Below are positions 27,601 to 37,000 of a stretch of DNA of 64,000 nucleotides, one piece after another. Each line of letters opens with the position of its first letter. Position 1 is the stretch's first letter. The position numbers and the translations under genes are program-made. The notes under the pieces are model-generated. The model was not told where the DNA came from, searched no databases, and saw only the letters and a list, made by a program, of their open reading frames with translations. Origin of the DNA: Planctomycetota bacterium (lineage in GTDB: Bacteria > Planctomycetota > UBA1135); assembly GCA_008501825.1 (NCBI GenBank), contig QQUA01000006.1:62001-126000 (forward strand), read 5' to 3'.

Positions 27601-27825
27601 CAGAGCACGAACGACCCGAGCTATTTGCCCGGAGCGGTCCGCTATGGAGACGTAACCGCCTTTGCCGCTCTTTGCGCTCCCCACCCCTTGCGGTTGATTA
27701 GTGACCGCAGCTTGCCGAACCTCTGCCAAGAAACATACCTGGCCGCCAATCACCCGCTGGAGATTGGAGTATTCCGAAATCAGGACTGGGCGGAGGCTCG
27801 AACCTGGTTCCACCTGCCGAATTAA
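24643..27825 (+). CDS. Exported DUF1080 x2 plus tandem alpha/beta hydrolase protein
   Basis: The 1060-residue protein starts with a short signal peptide. Two DUF1080 domains follow (about 18-190, with NSGIQFRSRH; and about 195-380, with LFNGENMTGWRP and NSGLYFRAEE). Then comes an alpha/beta hydrolase (about 400-740) of the acetyl-xylan-esterase-like type with ILSPHGHW, nucleophile Ser near 600 in GASGGG, acid near GANDWT, and His near 702 in FGHNYN. A second hydrolase-like half (about 800-1060) has FGRNQFGL where GxSxG is expected, so it lacks the serine. It probably acts on glycan or acyl-sugar substrates outside the cytoplasm. Confidence 0.82.
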   Translation: MILPLFLALVACPRAPQEGWQPLIQGRSMPGWTSHGTASFKWRDGLLTATSRDRTLSWLVYEHPFGDFQLEVEFKAIRGNSGIQFRSRHPSGRPMVGLQVEIDADPQGASGGLYDQSRRGWLQAPSKEASEGFQAREWNRLRVRCQGDHVQTWLNDRLAADFRDSAALEGVLALQVFGAGTEVHFRNLRILDLGRSRWRTLFNGENMTGWRPVGGGRWELKDGVLLGLHEKKDPDYGHLVFEEVLGDFTARVRFRARMGNSGLYFRAEEAGASGMSGMQAEIDPRRRTGGLYETNGRQWIIIPNAEDLEAWFRAGKWNLLTVSAHGPNLHVALNGRQTAALFDDKGRKSGRLALQLHGSEDVFLEVAEVEILEKDRSLQVLPSTQEFKDSRLESVVTLEGVHPWYPTSDSESWQKRSQELRRQILVAAGLWPEPPRMAVEAKIHGMVVRQGYTVEKVYFQSLPGHYVTGNLYRPIGPPGKKPGILSPHGHWTHGRFLQRTKADAEKEIAAGAEKFLTNARYPLQARCAQLARMGCIVFHYDMVGYGDSQALSHGAGFEDAAAGLRGQSAFGLQTLNSIRALDFLEALPDVDPDRLGVTGASGGGTQSFILAAIDPRIQAAFPAVMVSADMQGGCVCENAHHLRVDTSNIELAALIAPRPLGLTGANDWTLHLEERGIPQLKALYQALGVPENFEAWVHPEFGHNYNQVSREHLYAFMNRHLHLGLPEPVEESSIEPILPGDLSVFDESEHSVPKDSITASGVRTVLEAWSNQQLNRLSPRTQADWETFQSVIGGALKSMLHTRLPEPGTIETQDLGKENRDGFQFQKLVLRRVGYQEVIPAALLMPEEWNGRLIVAASPGGKEDFFRFRQRTILDVKPILETGTALLMPDLFLTGELADSAPQLPIDSARHSRYDGYSYGYNRTLMAHRVHDLLICLAFARDLPGVHRVDLFGRNQFGLVALLARGLAGDAVNKTLVHWPMDFRDVQSTNDPSYLPGAVRYGDVTAFAALCAPHPLRLISDRSLPNLCQETYLAANHPLEIGVFRNQDWAEARTWFHLPN

Positions 27826-27848
27826 CTCGACAGCGACTATTTCCGGCC

Positions 27849-28415
27849 ATGGAACGGGTCTTAGTCATTGGAGCCTCCTGCGCCGGCAAAACCACCTTTG
27901 CCTCGAGCCTGGCCAAGCGGCTTCAATGTCCTCACGTCGAATTGGACGCTTTGTATTGGGGTCCAAACTGGACCGAGAGGGACAGCTTCCAAGAAGAAGT
28001 AGAACGGGCTTCCCAAAAAGATCGATGGGTTATCGAGGGCGGTTATTCCATGGTTCAAGAACTGCTTTGGACTCGAGGAACCGATCTCATCTGGCTGGAT
28101 TTCCCTTTCTTTTTGGTTTTTCTAAGGGCCATCAAGCGAACGTGGCGCCGCTCGGTTTCCAAGGAAATTCTCTACAATGGCAATCAAGAGAATTTTTTTC
28201 GCGCCTTTTTCACCCCTGACGGCATTCCCTGGTGGGTCATACGCAGCTACGCCAGGAAAAAGAAACACTGGGCCGTCAGCATTCAACGCCCGGAATATGC
28301 TCACTTAAGAATCCATCGATTTCACCGGCCCGAATTTGCCGAAGCCTTTCTTCGCTCCTGTGGAAGCTCGAGCACGTCCGTTTCACCTGAAAAGGAATTT
28401 GATTCCACCGCTTGA
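27849..28415 (+). CDS. Small P-loop kinase-like protein (adenylate-kinase/topology-modulation type)
   Basis: A 188-residue soluble protein with Walker A GASCAGKTT at residues 8-16, HVELDALYWGPNW, RWVIEGGY and a LIWLDFPF strand. This is the pattern of the FlaR/topology-modulation group of small adenylate-kinase-like P-loop proteins. Their natural substrate is not firmly known; nucleotide binding is safe, phosphotransfer is inferred. It follows the DUF1080/hydrolase gene by 23 bases and may share its transcript. Confidence 0.78.
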   Translation: MERVLVIGASCAGKTTFASSLAKRLQCPHVELDALYWGPNWTERDSFQEEVERASQKDRWVIEGGYSMVQELLWTRGTDLIWLDFPFFLVFLRAIKRTWRRSVSKEILYNGNQENFFRAFFTPDGIPWWVIRSYARKKKHWAVSIQRPEYAHLRIHRFHRPEFAEAFLRSCGSSSTSVSPEKEFDSTA

Positions 28416-28420
28416 AAATC

Positions 28421-28441
28421 GGCATCAACTTTGTTGGTGCC
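28421..28441 (-). terminator. Intrinsic terminator of the YheT-type gene
   Basis: GGCATCAAC at 28421-28429 pairs with GTTGGTGCC at 28433-28441 (nine pairs, one G-T) around a three-base loop. On the minus strand the stem is followed by GATTTTC. The stop codon of the minus-strand gene lies in the stem, and the converging gene ends six bases away. Confidence 0.6.
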
Positions 28442-29408
28442 AGGGTGTAAGTTCGCACCAATAGGCCCTTTCATTCGGGGATTTTTGCATGAAGGCCACG
28501 TGGCCGCCGCGGTCAGTTATCCGAATGCGGCAATGAGGGTTGCTCTTAAAAACCGGGTCGTCCAAGGGCTCTGCCGGAACGAATGGATCGTCCCGACTGT
28601 GGACCAGCAGCGTGGGAACTTGAATTTTGTGTGCCACCTTAAGCGCCGACGCTTCCAGGTAGTAGTGAGCCGCATCTCGAAAACCGAAGGCAGGAGCGAC
28701 GATCTGCTCGTCGAAATCGCGGACCGAACGCAATCCTTTCATCCCCCCTTTCGGAAACAGATCTGGAAAGTGTCGATGTTTGCGGGCATAGATTTTCCTC
28801 AACTTCCGCATGAAATACTGAGTGTAGATCGGACTGAAACGGCAAGTTTCCAGTGCCCTGGAGGTTTTGGTCAAGTCCACTGCGGGAGATACGGCCGTGA
28901 TTCCTTTGACCCCATCCGGAAATCGATCTTCCCAGGCGGCGGCCATCCGCAACACCATATTGCCCCCAAGGGAAAAGCCGATAATTTGCAAGTGGCGCAC
29001 CCCGAGCTCTTCCAACAGCCAATTTACAGTGGCTTCAGCATCGTCGTACATGCCGCCGTGAAACAAACCCGGCGTATCCGCCTCCGTTTCTCCATGGTTT
29101 CGCACGTTGATCCGCACCGTGGCCCATCCCATGCGGCGGGCGTGGTCAGCACTCAAACGAATGTAGGAAGCCTCGGCATCTCCACAAAATCCATGGAGCA
29201 AAACCAACGTCGGTTGTTCCGAACTCGGCTTGCCGTTCACGATCAAGCGAATCGTGGTTTCCCGGTCAACGGGTAGGCGGTGCTCCCATCGCTGCTGGCG
29301 CAAGGCCGGCGTAGCCCACGGCCAGATCGAAGTGGCCATGGTCATCAAATCCGGCTGCTGTAACCAACGGGGCGGCCGGTAGGGGGGAAATTCGGGTTTC
29401 CTCGACAC
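28425..29408 (-). CDS. Alpha/beta hydrolase, YheT family
   Basis: 327 residues with the YheT order of motifs: VLLHGFCGD, NVRNHGETE, nucleophile elbow GFSLGGN, LLVHSRDDPFVP with the acid, and GGHVAF with the catalytic His. These cytoplasmic or membrane-associated esterases act on carboxylic esters; the true substrate is unknown. The start is a GTG at 29408; no in-frame ATG is better placed. An intrinsic terminator overlaps the 3' end. Confidence 0.85.
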   Translation of the reverse strand: MSRKPEFPPYRPPRWLQQPDLMTMATSIWPWATPALRQQRWEHRLPVDRETTIRLIVNGKPSSEQPTLVLLHGFCGDAEASYIRLSADHARRMGWATVRINVRNHGETEADTPGLFHGGMYDDAEATVNWLLEELGVRHLQIIGFSLGGNMVLRMAAAWEDRFPDGVKGITAVSPAVDLTKTSRALETCRFSPIYTQYFMRKLRKIYARKHRHFPDLFPKGGMKGLRSVRDFDEQIVAPAFGFRDAAHYYLEASALKVAHKIQVPTLLVHSRDDPFVPAEPLDDPVFKSNPHCRIRITDRGGHVAFMQKSPNERAYWCELTPWHQQS

Positions 29409-29471
29409 CGCCCATACTATAAAGGGGTGACTCCATTCCGGCCGTCAAGCCTCCTGACCCAAAGCCAGCGA

Positions 29472-30698
29472 ATGCGTAGCCTGCTTCTCCTCTTTGTTTT
29501 GCTAGCTTCCAGCCCAGGACTCGTCGCTCAAAAATCAGCGGTTCCGCCGGAGTACAAGCTCTTCCCACTTGATTTTTCAGCGGGAAAAGGCCCTCGAGGG
29601 GTTTTCTGGTTCGACGATTGGTATTCCCTGGAAAGCGTGGATCCGGAAAAAATATGGGAAGTCCGCGCCGATACCTACACGACACAGGCAATTCGTATTA
29701 GCAATGATCGTAAAGTATTGGGAACGCTGACCGCTACCGCCGAAATCGGCCCATTTCCGACCCGACCTATGTTGTGGAATTTGAGCGTCCGGGGTTTTGC
29801 AGGCTCGCTCCTGAAGTTCAACCCAGATTTGAAAGTGCCCAAATCCGTTCGGTTTCATTTAATTTCCGATGGAGGGGTATTTGCTGGACACCGGCTGGTT
29901 CAGGGTCGCCCCCGACCTTATTTGTTTTCTCGAAAAGGATTGCTCCGACCTTTGTATGAAACGCCGTGGCAAGACTGGAAGCCCCTTGCCATGAGTTCCA
30001 CCGCCCTGCTGGTGGGCTTGCATCGGGAAGGAAAGAAATGGGACGGCAAAGCTTCCTTGGTCCTCTATGAATTTCACCCGAGTCAAAAACATCGTCACGC
30101 GATTTTAGATTTGGAAATCACCCCAAGAAAAATCACCAAATTCGGTTGGCTTATTGGAGAAACCGGCATGCCTGAAGATCGCGGCGGTCGCCCGGTGGTC
30201 TTCGGTCCCGTCCTTCATTCAAGAAAGCTCCGCCGGCAGGAAGCTTTGGAAGAGCTCCAGCCCCTGAAATGGTCTGGACCTCGTCAAGCGGAACTCCATG
30301 GAATCAACGACCGGCGAGATTTGGCCGGAGCGGTGGCGGCGGGAGGCGGCTGGCGAGCCTGCCTCTGGAGTGGGAAGCAATGGAATCCCCGGGACGAAGA
30401 AGTCGGAGCCCATCCGCAAGTTTTTGACGATCGGCTTGGGGACAGCGTCGCGTTGGACATTAACGAGCAAGGAGTGGTCGTTGGAATCGCGGGAAAGCGA
30501 TCTGAGTCAAGTCCCTACGGCGTTCAGGGCCGGGCCGTGGTTGGGGATCAGGGGCGCCTATATGACCTGAATGGCCGCGTCCGAGCCAAGGGTTGGGTTT
30601 TGCATTCCGCGGTGGACATCAACGAGCAAGGCTGGATCGCTGGCCAAGGCAGCTTTGAGGGAAAAGCCCGCGGTTTTGTTTTAAAACCCGCCCGCTGA
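29472..30698 (+). CDS. Exported HAF-repeat protein of unknown function
   Basis: From the ATG at 29472 there are 408 residues beginning with a signal peptide (RSLLLLFVLLASSPG...AQ). Near the end there are two repeats built around DINEQGVVVGIAG and DINEQGWIAGQG, the HAF (probable extracellular) repeat. The middle is beta-rich. Such proteins are common in planctomycetes and have no known activity. The frame stays open from 29427, but that start lacks a signal peptide. A TATAAA lies at about 29417, yet no good -35 goes with it. Confidence 0.7.
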   Translation: MRSLLLLFVLLASSPGLVAQKSAVPPEYKLFPLDFSAGKGPRGVFWFDDWYSLESVDPEKIWEVRADTYTTQAIRISNDRKVLGTLTATAEIGPFPTRPMLWNLSVRGFAGSLLKFNPDLKVPKSVRFHLISDGGVFAGHRLVQGRPRPYLFSRKGLLRPLYETPWQDWKPLAMSSTALLVGLHREGKKWDGKASLVLYEFHPSQKHRHAILDLEITPRKITKFGWLIGETGMPEDRGGRPVVFGPVLHSRKLRRQEALEELQPLKWSGPRQAELHGINDRRDLAGAVAAGGGWRACLWSGKQWNPRDEEVGAHPQVFDDRLGDSVALDINEQGVVVGIAGKRSESSPYGVQGRAVVGDQGRLYDLNGRVRAKGWVLHSAVDINEQGWIAGQGSFEGKARGFVLKPAR

Positions 30699-30741
30699 AA
30701 CCAAGCCTACACTGGGGTAAGGCCTGAAGGCCTCAAACCCC

Positions 30742-32316
30742 ATGAACGCGGATTCCTCCTCCCTCCTCCCGCTACAGGAATGGGCGGTTCAAGTCCATCC
30801 CGACGACAATGTTGCCGTGGCCAAGCGTCCCCTTCCCGCAGGCCTGCAAATGAAACTGCCGTCTGGAAGGGCGCTGCAACTCAATCACGAAGTCAAACCC
30901 GGACATCGATTCGCCTTGATTGCCTTGGGTAACGGTGAAAGGGTCCGCCAATACGGCCAACCGATCGGAACTTCAAAAGGCATGGCCGCTGGCGATTGGG
31001 TAAGTCACGGCAATATGAGTGACGAAATTCCGGTTGTTCGGGATTTACCCAAAGACTTTCATCGACCGGCACCGCAGCAGCTTGACCCGGATCAATGTCC
31101 AAAGTTTACCGGGATCTTGCGGCCGGACGGCCGGGTCGGAACTCGCAACTTTTTGCTTATCGTTCCCACCAGCATGTGCGCCAGCCATGAAGCCGTCCAA
31201 ATCGCCACCTTGGCCGAATTTCGACTATTGGAGAACGGTGCCTACGAGCATGTAGACGGCGTTGTGGCCATTCCGCACAACAAGGGCTGCGGTTGCTCAA
31301 ATGGCAACAATATTGAAGTCCTGTTGCGCACGCTGGCGAACTACGCAGCTCACCCGAACGTTGGTGGCGTTTTATTCATTGACCTCGGTTGTGAAAAGAC
31401 CAACATGGAGCTGCTGGACGCATATTTGAAAAAGAAAGGTGGCTTGGGTTGGAACAAACCGCGCCATTGGATCGGCATTCAAGAAGTCGGAGGTACGCAA
31501 GCGGCGGTGAAAGCCGGATTCGAGGCGGTGGAAGCCATGCTACCGCAGGTCAATGAAGCCAACCGCAGCCTACAGCCAGCTTCAGCCTTGACCCTGGGAG
31601 TGAAGTGTGGAGGTTCCGACGGTTTTTCCGGTTTAACCGCTAACCCGGCTTTGGGTCGAGCCGCCGACGAATTGATTCGTTGCGGAGGCACCGTGCTGCT
31701 CACCGAAGTGCCTGAATTCTGTGGCGCTGAGCACGTTCTCGCCCACCGTGCCAAAGACGCAGAAACCGGGCAAAAGGTTTATGAGATGGTGGATTGGTAT
31801 CAACAACACGCCGCCCGAGTCGGCGCCCAACTGGCCATGAACCCATCTCCGGGAAACATTGAGGGCGGTTTGTTGAATATCGCCATTAAATCTCTTGGAG
31901 CCATTGCCAAAGCCGGTAACAGTCGAGTGGAAGGAGTTACCGATTACGCCCAGCCGCCGAAAACTTCCGGCTTGCACTTAATGCAAGGACCGGGTTACGA
32001 CCAAGAATCCACCCCAGGCCTGGTGGCTGCCGGAGCCCAGGTGGTCGTGTTTACCACCGGCCGTGGAACGACCATCGGCAATGCAATCGCTCCTGTGATC
32101 AAACTAGCTTCGAACAACGAAGTCTTCGAGCGAATGAACGAGGATTTAGACCTGTCAGCCGGAAGCATTTTGGATGGTGGTGAATCCCTGGACGACGTTG
32201 GCCAGCGAATTTTCGATCATGTGGTGAACGTAGCCGCCGGCAAAGTCATGGCCAAAGCTGAAATCAACCGTCACCGGGAATTTCAAGTTTGGGCGGAAGC
32301 CTCCGTCAGCCTTTAG
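30742..32316 (+). CDS. UxaA/GarD-family sugar-acid dehydratase
   Basis: The 524 residues carry both parts of the family: an N-terminal SAF-like domain (about 10-110, with GTSKGMAAGDWVSHGNM) and the dehydratase core (GILRPDGRVGTRNF, HNKGCGCSNGNN, LGCEKTNMELLD, KCGGSDGFSG). Members remove water from altronate, galactarate or similar sugar acids to give 2-keto-3-deoxy acids, using a metal ion in the cytoplasm. Which acid is used cannot be decided. A zinc dehydrogenase follows 13 bases later, so the pair likely works on one sugar acid. Confidence 0.9.
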   Translation: MNADSSSLLPLQEWAVQVHPDDNVAVAKRPLPAGLQMKLPSGRALQLNHEVKPGHRFALIALGNGERVRQYGQPIGTSKGMAAGDWVSHGNMSDEIPVVRDLPKDFHRPAPQQLDPDQCPKFTGILRPDGRVGTRNFLLIVPTSMCASHEAVQIATLAEFRLLENGAYEHVDGVVAIPHNKGCGCSNGNNIEVLLRTLANYAAHPNVGGVLFIDLGCEKTNMELLDAYLKKKGGLGWNKPRHWIGIQEVGGTQAAVKAGFEAVEAMLPQVNEANRSLQPASALTLGVKCGGSDGFSGLTANPALGRAADELIRCGGTVLLTEVPEFCGAEHVLAHRAKDAETGQKVYEMVDWYQQHAARVGAQLAMNPSPGNIEGGLLNIAIKSLGAIAKAGNSRVEGVTDYAQPPKTSGLHLMQGPGYDQESTPGLVAAGAQVVVFTTGRGTTIGNAIAPVIKLASNNEVFERMNEDLDLSAGSILDGGESLDDVGQRIFDHVVNVAAGKVMAKAEINRHREFQVWAEASVSL

Positions 32317-32329
32317 CCGTTGCCTCACC

Positions 32330-33490
32330 ATGTCCGAGAGCATGCAAGCCAGCATTCTCCTAGCGCCCGGTCGAATGGAAATTCAATCCGTTCCCGTTCC
32401 TGATTTGGCGCCCAACGAGGTTCGTTTACGCACGACTGCGGTTGGCCTTTGTGGTACCGACTTCCATATCTATTCCGGGGCGGCCAATTATAACTTGGAT
32501 CGGTCCGGGCGCCCGGTTCCGCTTGAGCGGCATCCGCAAATCTTGGGACACGAAATTTGCGGAGAGATTGTGGAATTGGGAAAGGACGTCCGAGACTTGA
32601 AAGTCGGCGATCGCGTTATCGCCGACCAAGGTTTAAATTGCCTCAGTTGCAATCGGGAAGTTCTTTGCGATTTCTGCCAAAGTGGCGATTCACACCAATG
32701 CGAATTCTATCGAGAACACGGAATCACCGGCTTGCAAGGAGCTCTGGCCGAGTACATCAATCTGCCTTCGGTCAACGCAATTGACATGAAGCCAGGTTTG
32801 CCCCAGGCCCACGCCGCCTTGACCGAGCCCCTCGCCTGTGTTCTGCACACGGCCGACGTCATTCAAAGGGCGTCCAGCAGATTCTCTCTTCAAGCGGATG
32901 ATCCAAGCCGCCGAGTCCAAACTGTTTTAATCTGCGGAGGAGGACCGGCCGGCCTTTTATTCCTGCAATTCCTCAGACGGGTTCTCGGCTTTCAGGGAGA
33001 AATCGTGTTAAGCGAGTTGCAGCAAGACAAAAGGCAATTGGCTGAGGCCTTCGGGGCGAAGGCGGTAAACCCAAGGGAGGTTCACCTTGCCGAATACTTG
33101 CGCGAATTGACTCAAGGCCGGCAAGCCGAGCTGATTTTTGAAGCCACCGGCTCAGGTCCGTTGTTTCTGGATTTACCCGGCTACATGCGCCGTCAGGCCA
33201 CCTTGGTCTTATATGGACACGGCCATGAAGGGGTCGGCCTTGAAAGCCTAAACCAGGTGCAGTGGCGAGAGCCCACCATGCTCTCCCCCATCGGCGCTTC
33301 CGGAGGCTTCGAGCTCGATGGCCGACCGTCCGTTTATCAACGTTCCCTGCACATGATCGAGGACCATCAAATCCTGGTGGAACCCCTGATCAGTCACAGC
33401 TACCACGGGCTGAAAAGCGTCCCCGAGGCATTTGGAGGGGACCACCGCAAGCCCGGCTATGTGAAAGGAGTGGTTTTGATGGAATCCTAG
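32330..33490 (+). CDS. Zinc-dependent medium-chain alcohol/polyol dehydrogenase
   Basis: 386 residues with the MDR pattern: catalytic zinc site around Cys41 (GLCGTDFH) and His74-Glu75 (ILGHEICGE); a cysteine cluster at 104, 107, 113, 116 and 124 for structural zinc; a TEPLACVLH helix; and NAD-binding LICGGGPAGL. It oxidises a sugar alcohol or sugar-acid hydroxyl in the cytoplasm. It is 13 bases behind the sugar-acid dehydratase and surely in the same operon, probably supplying or using its substrate. Confidence 0.88.
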   Translation: MSESMQASILLAPGRMEIQSVPVPDLAPNEVRLRTTAVGLCGTDFHIYSGAANYNLDRSGRPVPLERHPQILGHEICGEIVELGKDVRDLKVGDRVIADQGLNCLSCNREVLCDFCQSGDSHQCEFYREHGITGLQGALAEYINLPSVNAIDMKPGLPQAHAALTEPLACVLHTADVIQRASSRFSLQADDPSRRVQTVLICGGGPAGLLFLQFLRRVLGFQGEIVLSELQQDKRQLAEAFGAKAVNPREVHLAEYLRELTQGRQAELIFEATGSGPLFLDLPGYMRRQATLVLYGHGHEGVGLESLNQVQWREPTMLSPIGASGGFELDGRPSVYQRSLHMIEDHQILVEPLISHSYHGLKSVPEAFGGDHRKPGYVKGVVLMES

Positions 33491-33529
33491 TTCCCCCCTG
33501 CTATATTACATTGTCGAGTTTTCACCTCT

Positions 33530-34075
33530 ATGGCACCCATGAATACCTCAGATGTTCCCCCTGAGTCCGACCAAGAAGTTCCTTGGAATGAACTCATTCA
33601 ATGGATGGAGAACGACCTTCGCCCTAAACTCCTCCGCACTCTGCCGCCCGGTGGTAAGGTCACCGCGACGTCCATACTAGGAGAAGCGTTAAGAATCGCC
33701 GCTGTTCGTCAAAAAGACTTAAAAAAGAATCTATTTTCCATGAAAGCCTTTCTCCACAAAACAGCATTATGGGTACGAAAAGACAAATTCCGCAAAGCCG
33801 CGGCAAAACGACGAAATCCTGAGTTTGGCTCCATTATCAGCCTAGGATCGATTGACCCCGGCCAGGAAAATCCGGAAACTTTCGGCATCCTTCTTTGGGA
33901 AGCTGTAGATCAGCTGCCTAGGTCACAATCATATTTACTTAGGAATTATTACCTCGAAAACCGAAGTATGCAGGAAATTTCCCGACTCAGCGGTGAACCG
34001 GTTCATCGGGTAGAAAAAGAGTACGATCAAGCCCTGCAAGCTTTAGGAAGAATTATTGGAATCCATGACCACTAG
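33530..34075 (+). CDS. ECF-type RNA polymerase sigma factor (planctomycete group)
   Basis: 181 residues with an ECF layout: region 2 (about 45-90, containing SMKAFLHKTALWVRKDKFRKAAAKRR) and region 4 (about 120-175, LPRSQSYLLRNYYLENRSMQEISRLSG). The N-terminus (GKVTATSILGEALRIA) is like planctomycete ECF factors found next to protein kinases. It overlaps the kinase gene by 11 bases, so the two are translated together. A TATATT at 33502 may be part of its promoter, but no -35 box at normal spacing is seen. ATG codons at 33530 and 33539 are both usable. Confidence 0.85.
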   Translation: MAPMNTSDVPPESDQEVPWNELIQWMENDLRPKLLRTLPPGGKVTATSILGEALRIAAVRQKDLKKNLFSMKAFLHKTALWVRKDKFRKAAAKRRNPEFGSIISLGSIDPGQENPETFGILLWEAVDQLPRSQSYLLRNYYLENRSMQEISRLSGEPVHRVEKEYDQALQALGRIIGIHDH

Positions 34076-37000
34076 CCCGCCAGTCCACCCAAATTCTCCA
34101 ATTCCAGATCAGGGGAAATTTCTCAATCATCGGTATCAGCTCCAAGAAATCCTCGGAGGTGGGGGCCAAGGTCTAGTCATTGCTGCCTATGATCATCAAA
34201 ACAAAACGAAAGTGATAATCAAAACGCCTCGTCAAGCTTGTAGTTGGGAAGCCTTATATCGGTTCCTGTACGAAGCTGATCTAACTCTTCCGGAACACCA
34301 CAACTTAGTGCGAATTCGAGATCGACTGGCGATAAATGGCCGACCGTATTTGGTTCAAGATTTCCTTGAGGGGCGTTCTCTTTCAGATCTTTTGAGTTCG
34401 GTGGAACTCCGACAGAAGCCGGAAAATTCCGCCGAAAATCCCTGGTTTTCGATCAAGTTGCGCCCCCTCGCTGCAGCAAAATCCATCGCGGAAATCAGTG
34501 AAGGCGTTGAGACATTATTGAATCACGATTTCATTCACCGGGATCTGAAACCATCCAATATGATCTTCGATCCAAAAGGCCGAACCACTCTGGTTGATTA
34601 TGGGTTGCTGCAAAGTCGAAGTCATCCCGGCGTTACGCAAACAGGAGTCGCCTTGGGATCGGACGGCTTTATGGCTCCGGAACTGAAAATTGGAGAAAAA
34701 TCATCATCAAAATCCGAAGTGTACGCCCTCGCCATTAGCCTGTGGGTGTTACTCTGCGGTCGCTTTCCCCGGCGGCATTCAAGTGGGATCTTGCTCCAAA
34801 ACAAGCGGATTCCCAAACCACTGACTCCATTGCTTACAAAAGCATTGGAGGCCAATCCGAAGCACCGGCTCCATCACCCTCGGGTTCTAGCCAGGCTCCT
34901 CCGAAAATGGCTGCATTCTCCTGAAGAGCCTCCGTTGACCAAGAGTTGGCAAGATGCTTGTCGTCATATCTTCCTTCGCCACCGCCTAACCATCTCTTCC
35001 TCGATTGCCTTGGGCGCCTTCCTGTTCGCGGTTATCATGTGGAGAAACTATTTGAATTCAGAAAGCGTCAAAAGACAAATTTACGATAATTTGATTAACG
35101 AATTATCCGGAATGAACGATGCTGCAGAAACCTGGTTACCAAGAGACGAAGGCCACGCCAAAGAAATCCTACTCCAGCTAAGAAGATTGGATTCTCCGGC
35201 CACGCAGGCTACCCGCGACCTGAAATACAAAGTTACATCCTGGAGCCTAAGAAAAGGAACTTATGAAGATCTGGCCGAATTCACCGACTTTGACCTAAGG
35301 GAAGCGCTGAAAGCAAGTATTGACGACGGCTTTAACGAGTTTTGGTGGGGACTGGCCACGACAATGATCACAAAACCGAAAAAGCCTCTTGAAAAATTCG
35401 AAAGATATCGGCACTTTTGGCCTCACAAGCAAAACTTATTCGATGAGGTCAATTACGTAGCTCATAAGTTTTCCAGCGCCCCGGACGCTTTCCCAGGGAA
35501 CATCCTCTGCCCCGTTCACACAGCCCAGGGCAAGCTCGGATTTCTTGCGGTAGATTCCGATGGAAACTTAATTTGGAGATTGGGCATACTTAAGAATCAT
35601 AGCAGGCGAATTTCCTCACCCCGTAAATTTGATTGGAAGGATGCTACCGTCTTTGCCACGGCTTTTTTGAAGAATTCATCGATTGGAGCCTCTTTATTGA
35701 TTGACCTTCACATAGGCTCCAAACATGACGCTTTTAACATTAAGCGGGCAGGACTTTACATACTTCCACTCGATAGCCCGGAATCCATTGAGCTCGTTCA
35801 CCCTCACAGCCCTCTTTCATTCTGCTCTTCAAATCATGGAATGGCGGTTGCAAATCTAGACAACGATGCCGAGGAAGAAGTCCTCATTACATTACCGCAA
35901 GGAAACCGCGAAATCCTTCTCTTTGATGGATCCCCTCAAGGTTACGAAGTCCGGACTATTTCAAGGAATACTGCAGATCCAAGAGCCATTCAATTAACTC
36001 CAAGCGAAGATGGCTTTCAGTGTTGGGTCGCTTATGGTCTTTACTCCTGCTCACCAAAAGCATTTCGACTGGAGAAACTTCACTTCTCAAACCTCAGCAA
36101 ACTCCCAATCCTTCAATTGAGTCGCCTGCAGGGCTCGTTCTTTGATCTTAATATTATCCGTGGCTGGCCGATGGATTTCGCCGCTAGTTTTGGCTTCATA
36201 AGTGCCTCAAAAGAATTCGGCCATTCGAATGCGCATTTTCGCCAACTGGAATCTCACACATTTTCACTTGACCCTCACAAGGATCGGGAGAATCATTTGC
36301 TCTTCCGCTTGCCTTCAAGTCCGAATATCATTTCCAGTACAGAACTCCTCTCATTGGATCTAGATGCTAATGGAAGAGATGAACTCTACTTAACCCATTC
36401 GGATGACAACGGCTCTCTTCATTTTATTATTTTTCTAGACTCGGACCTAAAAAGCCGGTGGCTGCCTGTCAAGTTAGGTGGCTCAAAATTGTACTCAAGC
36501 CGCTTTATCGGAAAGAGCGGAATTGCCGATACTTTAGCATGGAATAATAAAAAATGCCCACGGTACTCAATGCTCAGCGGCCGATTATATCAAAGTAGGT
36601 ATTTTCCTGAGGCAACAACACCTATTACTCAAATAATCTATCTAGAGAGAGGAATGGCTCCTGAGGCTCGAATGGAAACTTCAAAATCTACTCTTTCGGG
36701 TAAATTTCAGGTCCAAGGAGGCGACATCAACAGTGTCGGATTTCTTCGATTTGGTTACCGAACCGGAAAACAATGGCGGACCTTCCCTCAAAAGCTTCAG
36801 CTCTTTCTATCTGGAGGGGCAGGTCTAGAACAATTCGGTGTTCATCTGAGCTTGGGCCCCATGAATAATCCGGGAATTCCAGTTCAGAGTGAAACGGTTA
36901 TCCCAGGCCGCTGGTATCGAATAGATTTGAAGCAAAGCGATTCGACCGTGACCCTTTCCTTGTCCCACAATCAAAAACAGGTGTTTTCGCCTGTCGCACT

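Noticed and set aside
33502-33507. TATATT before the ECF sigma gene as a -10 box
   Set aside because: The best -35-like TTGATG is 20 bases away, too far, and no ECF-type -35 was convincing.
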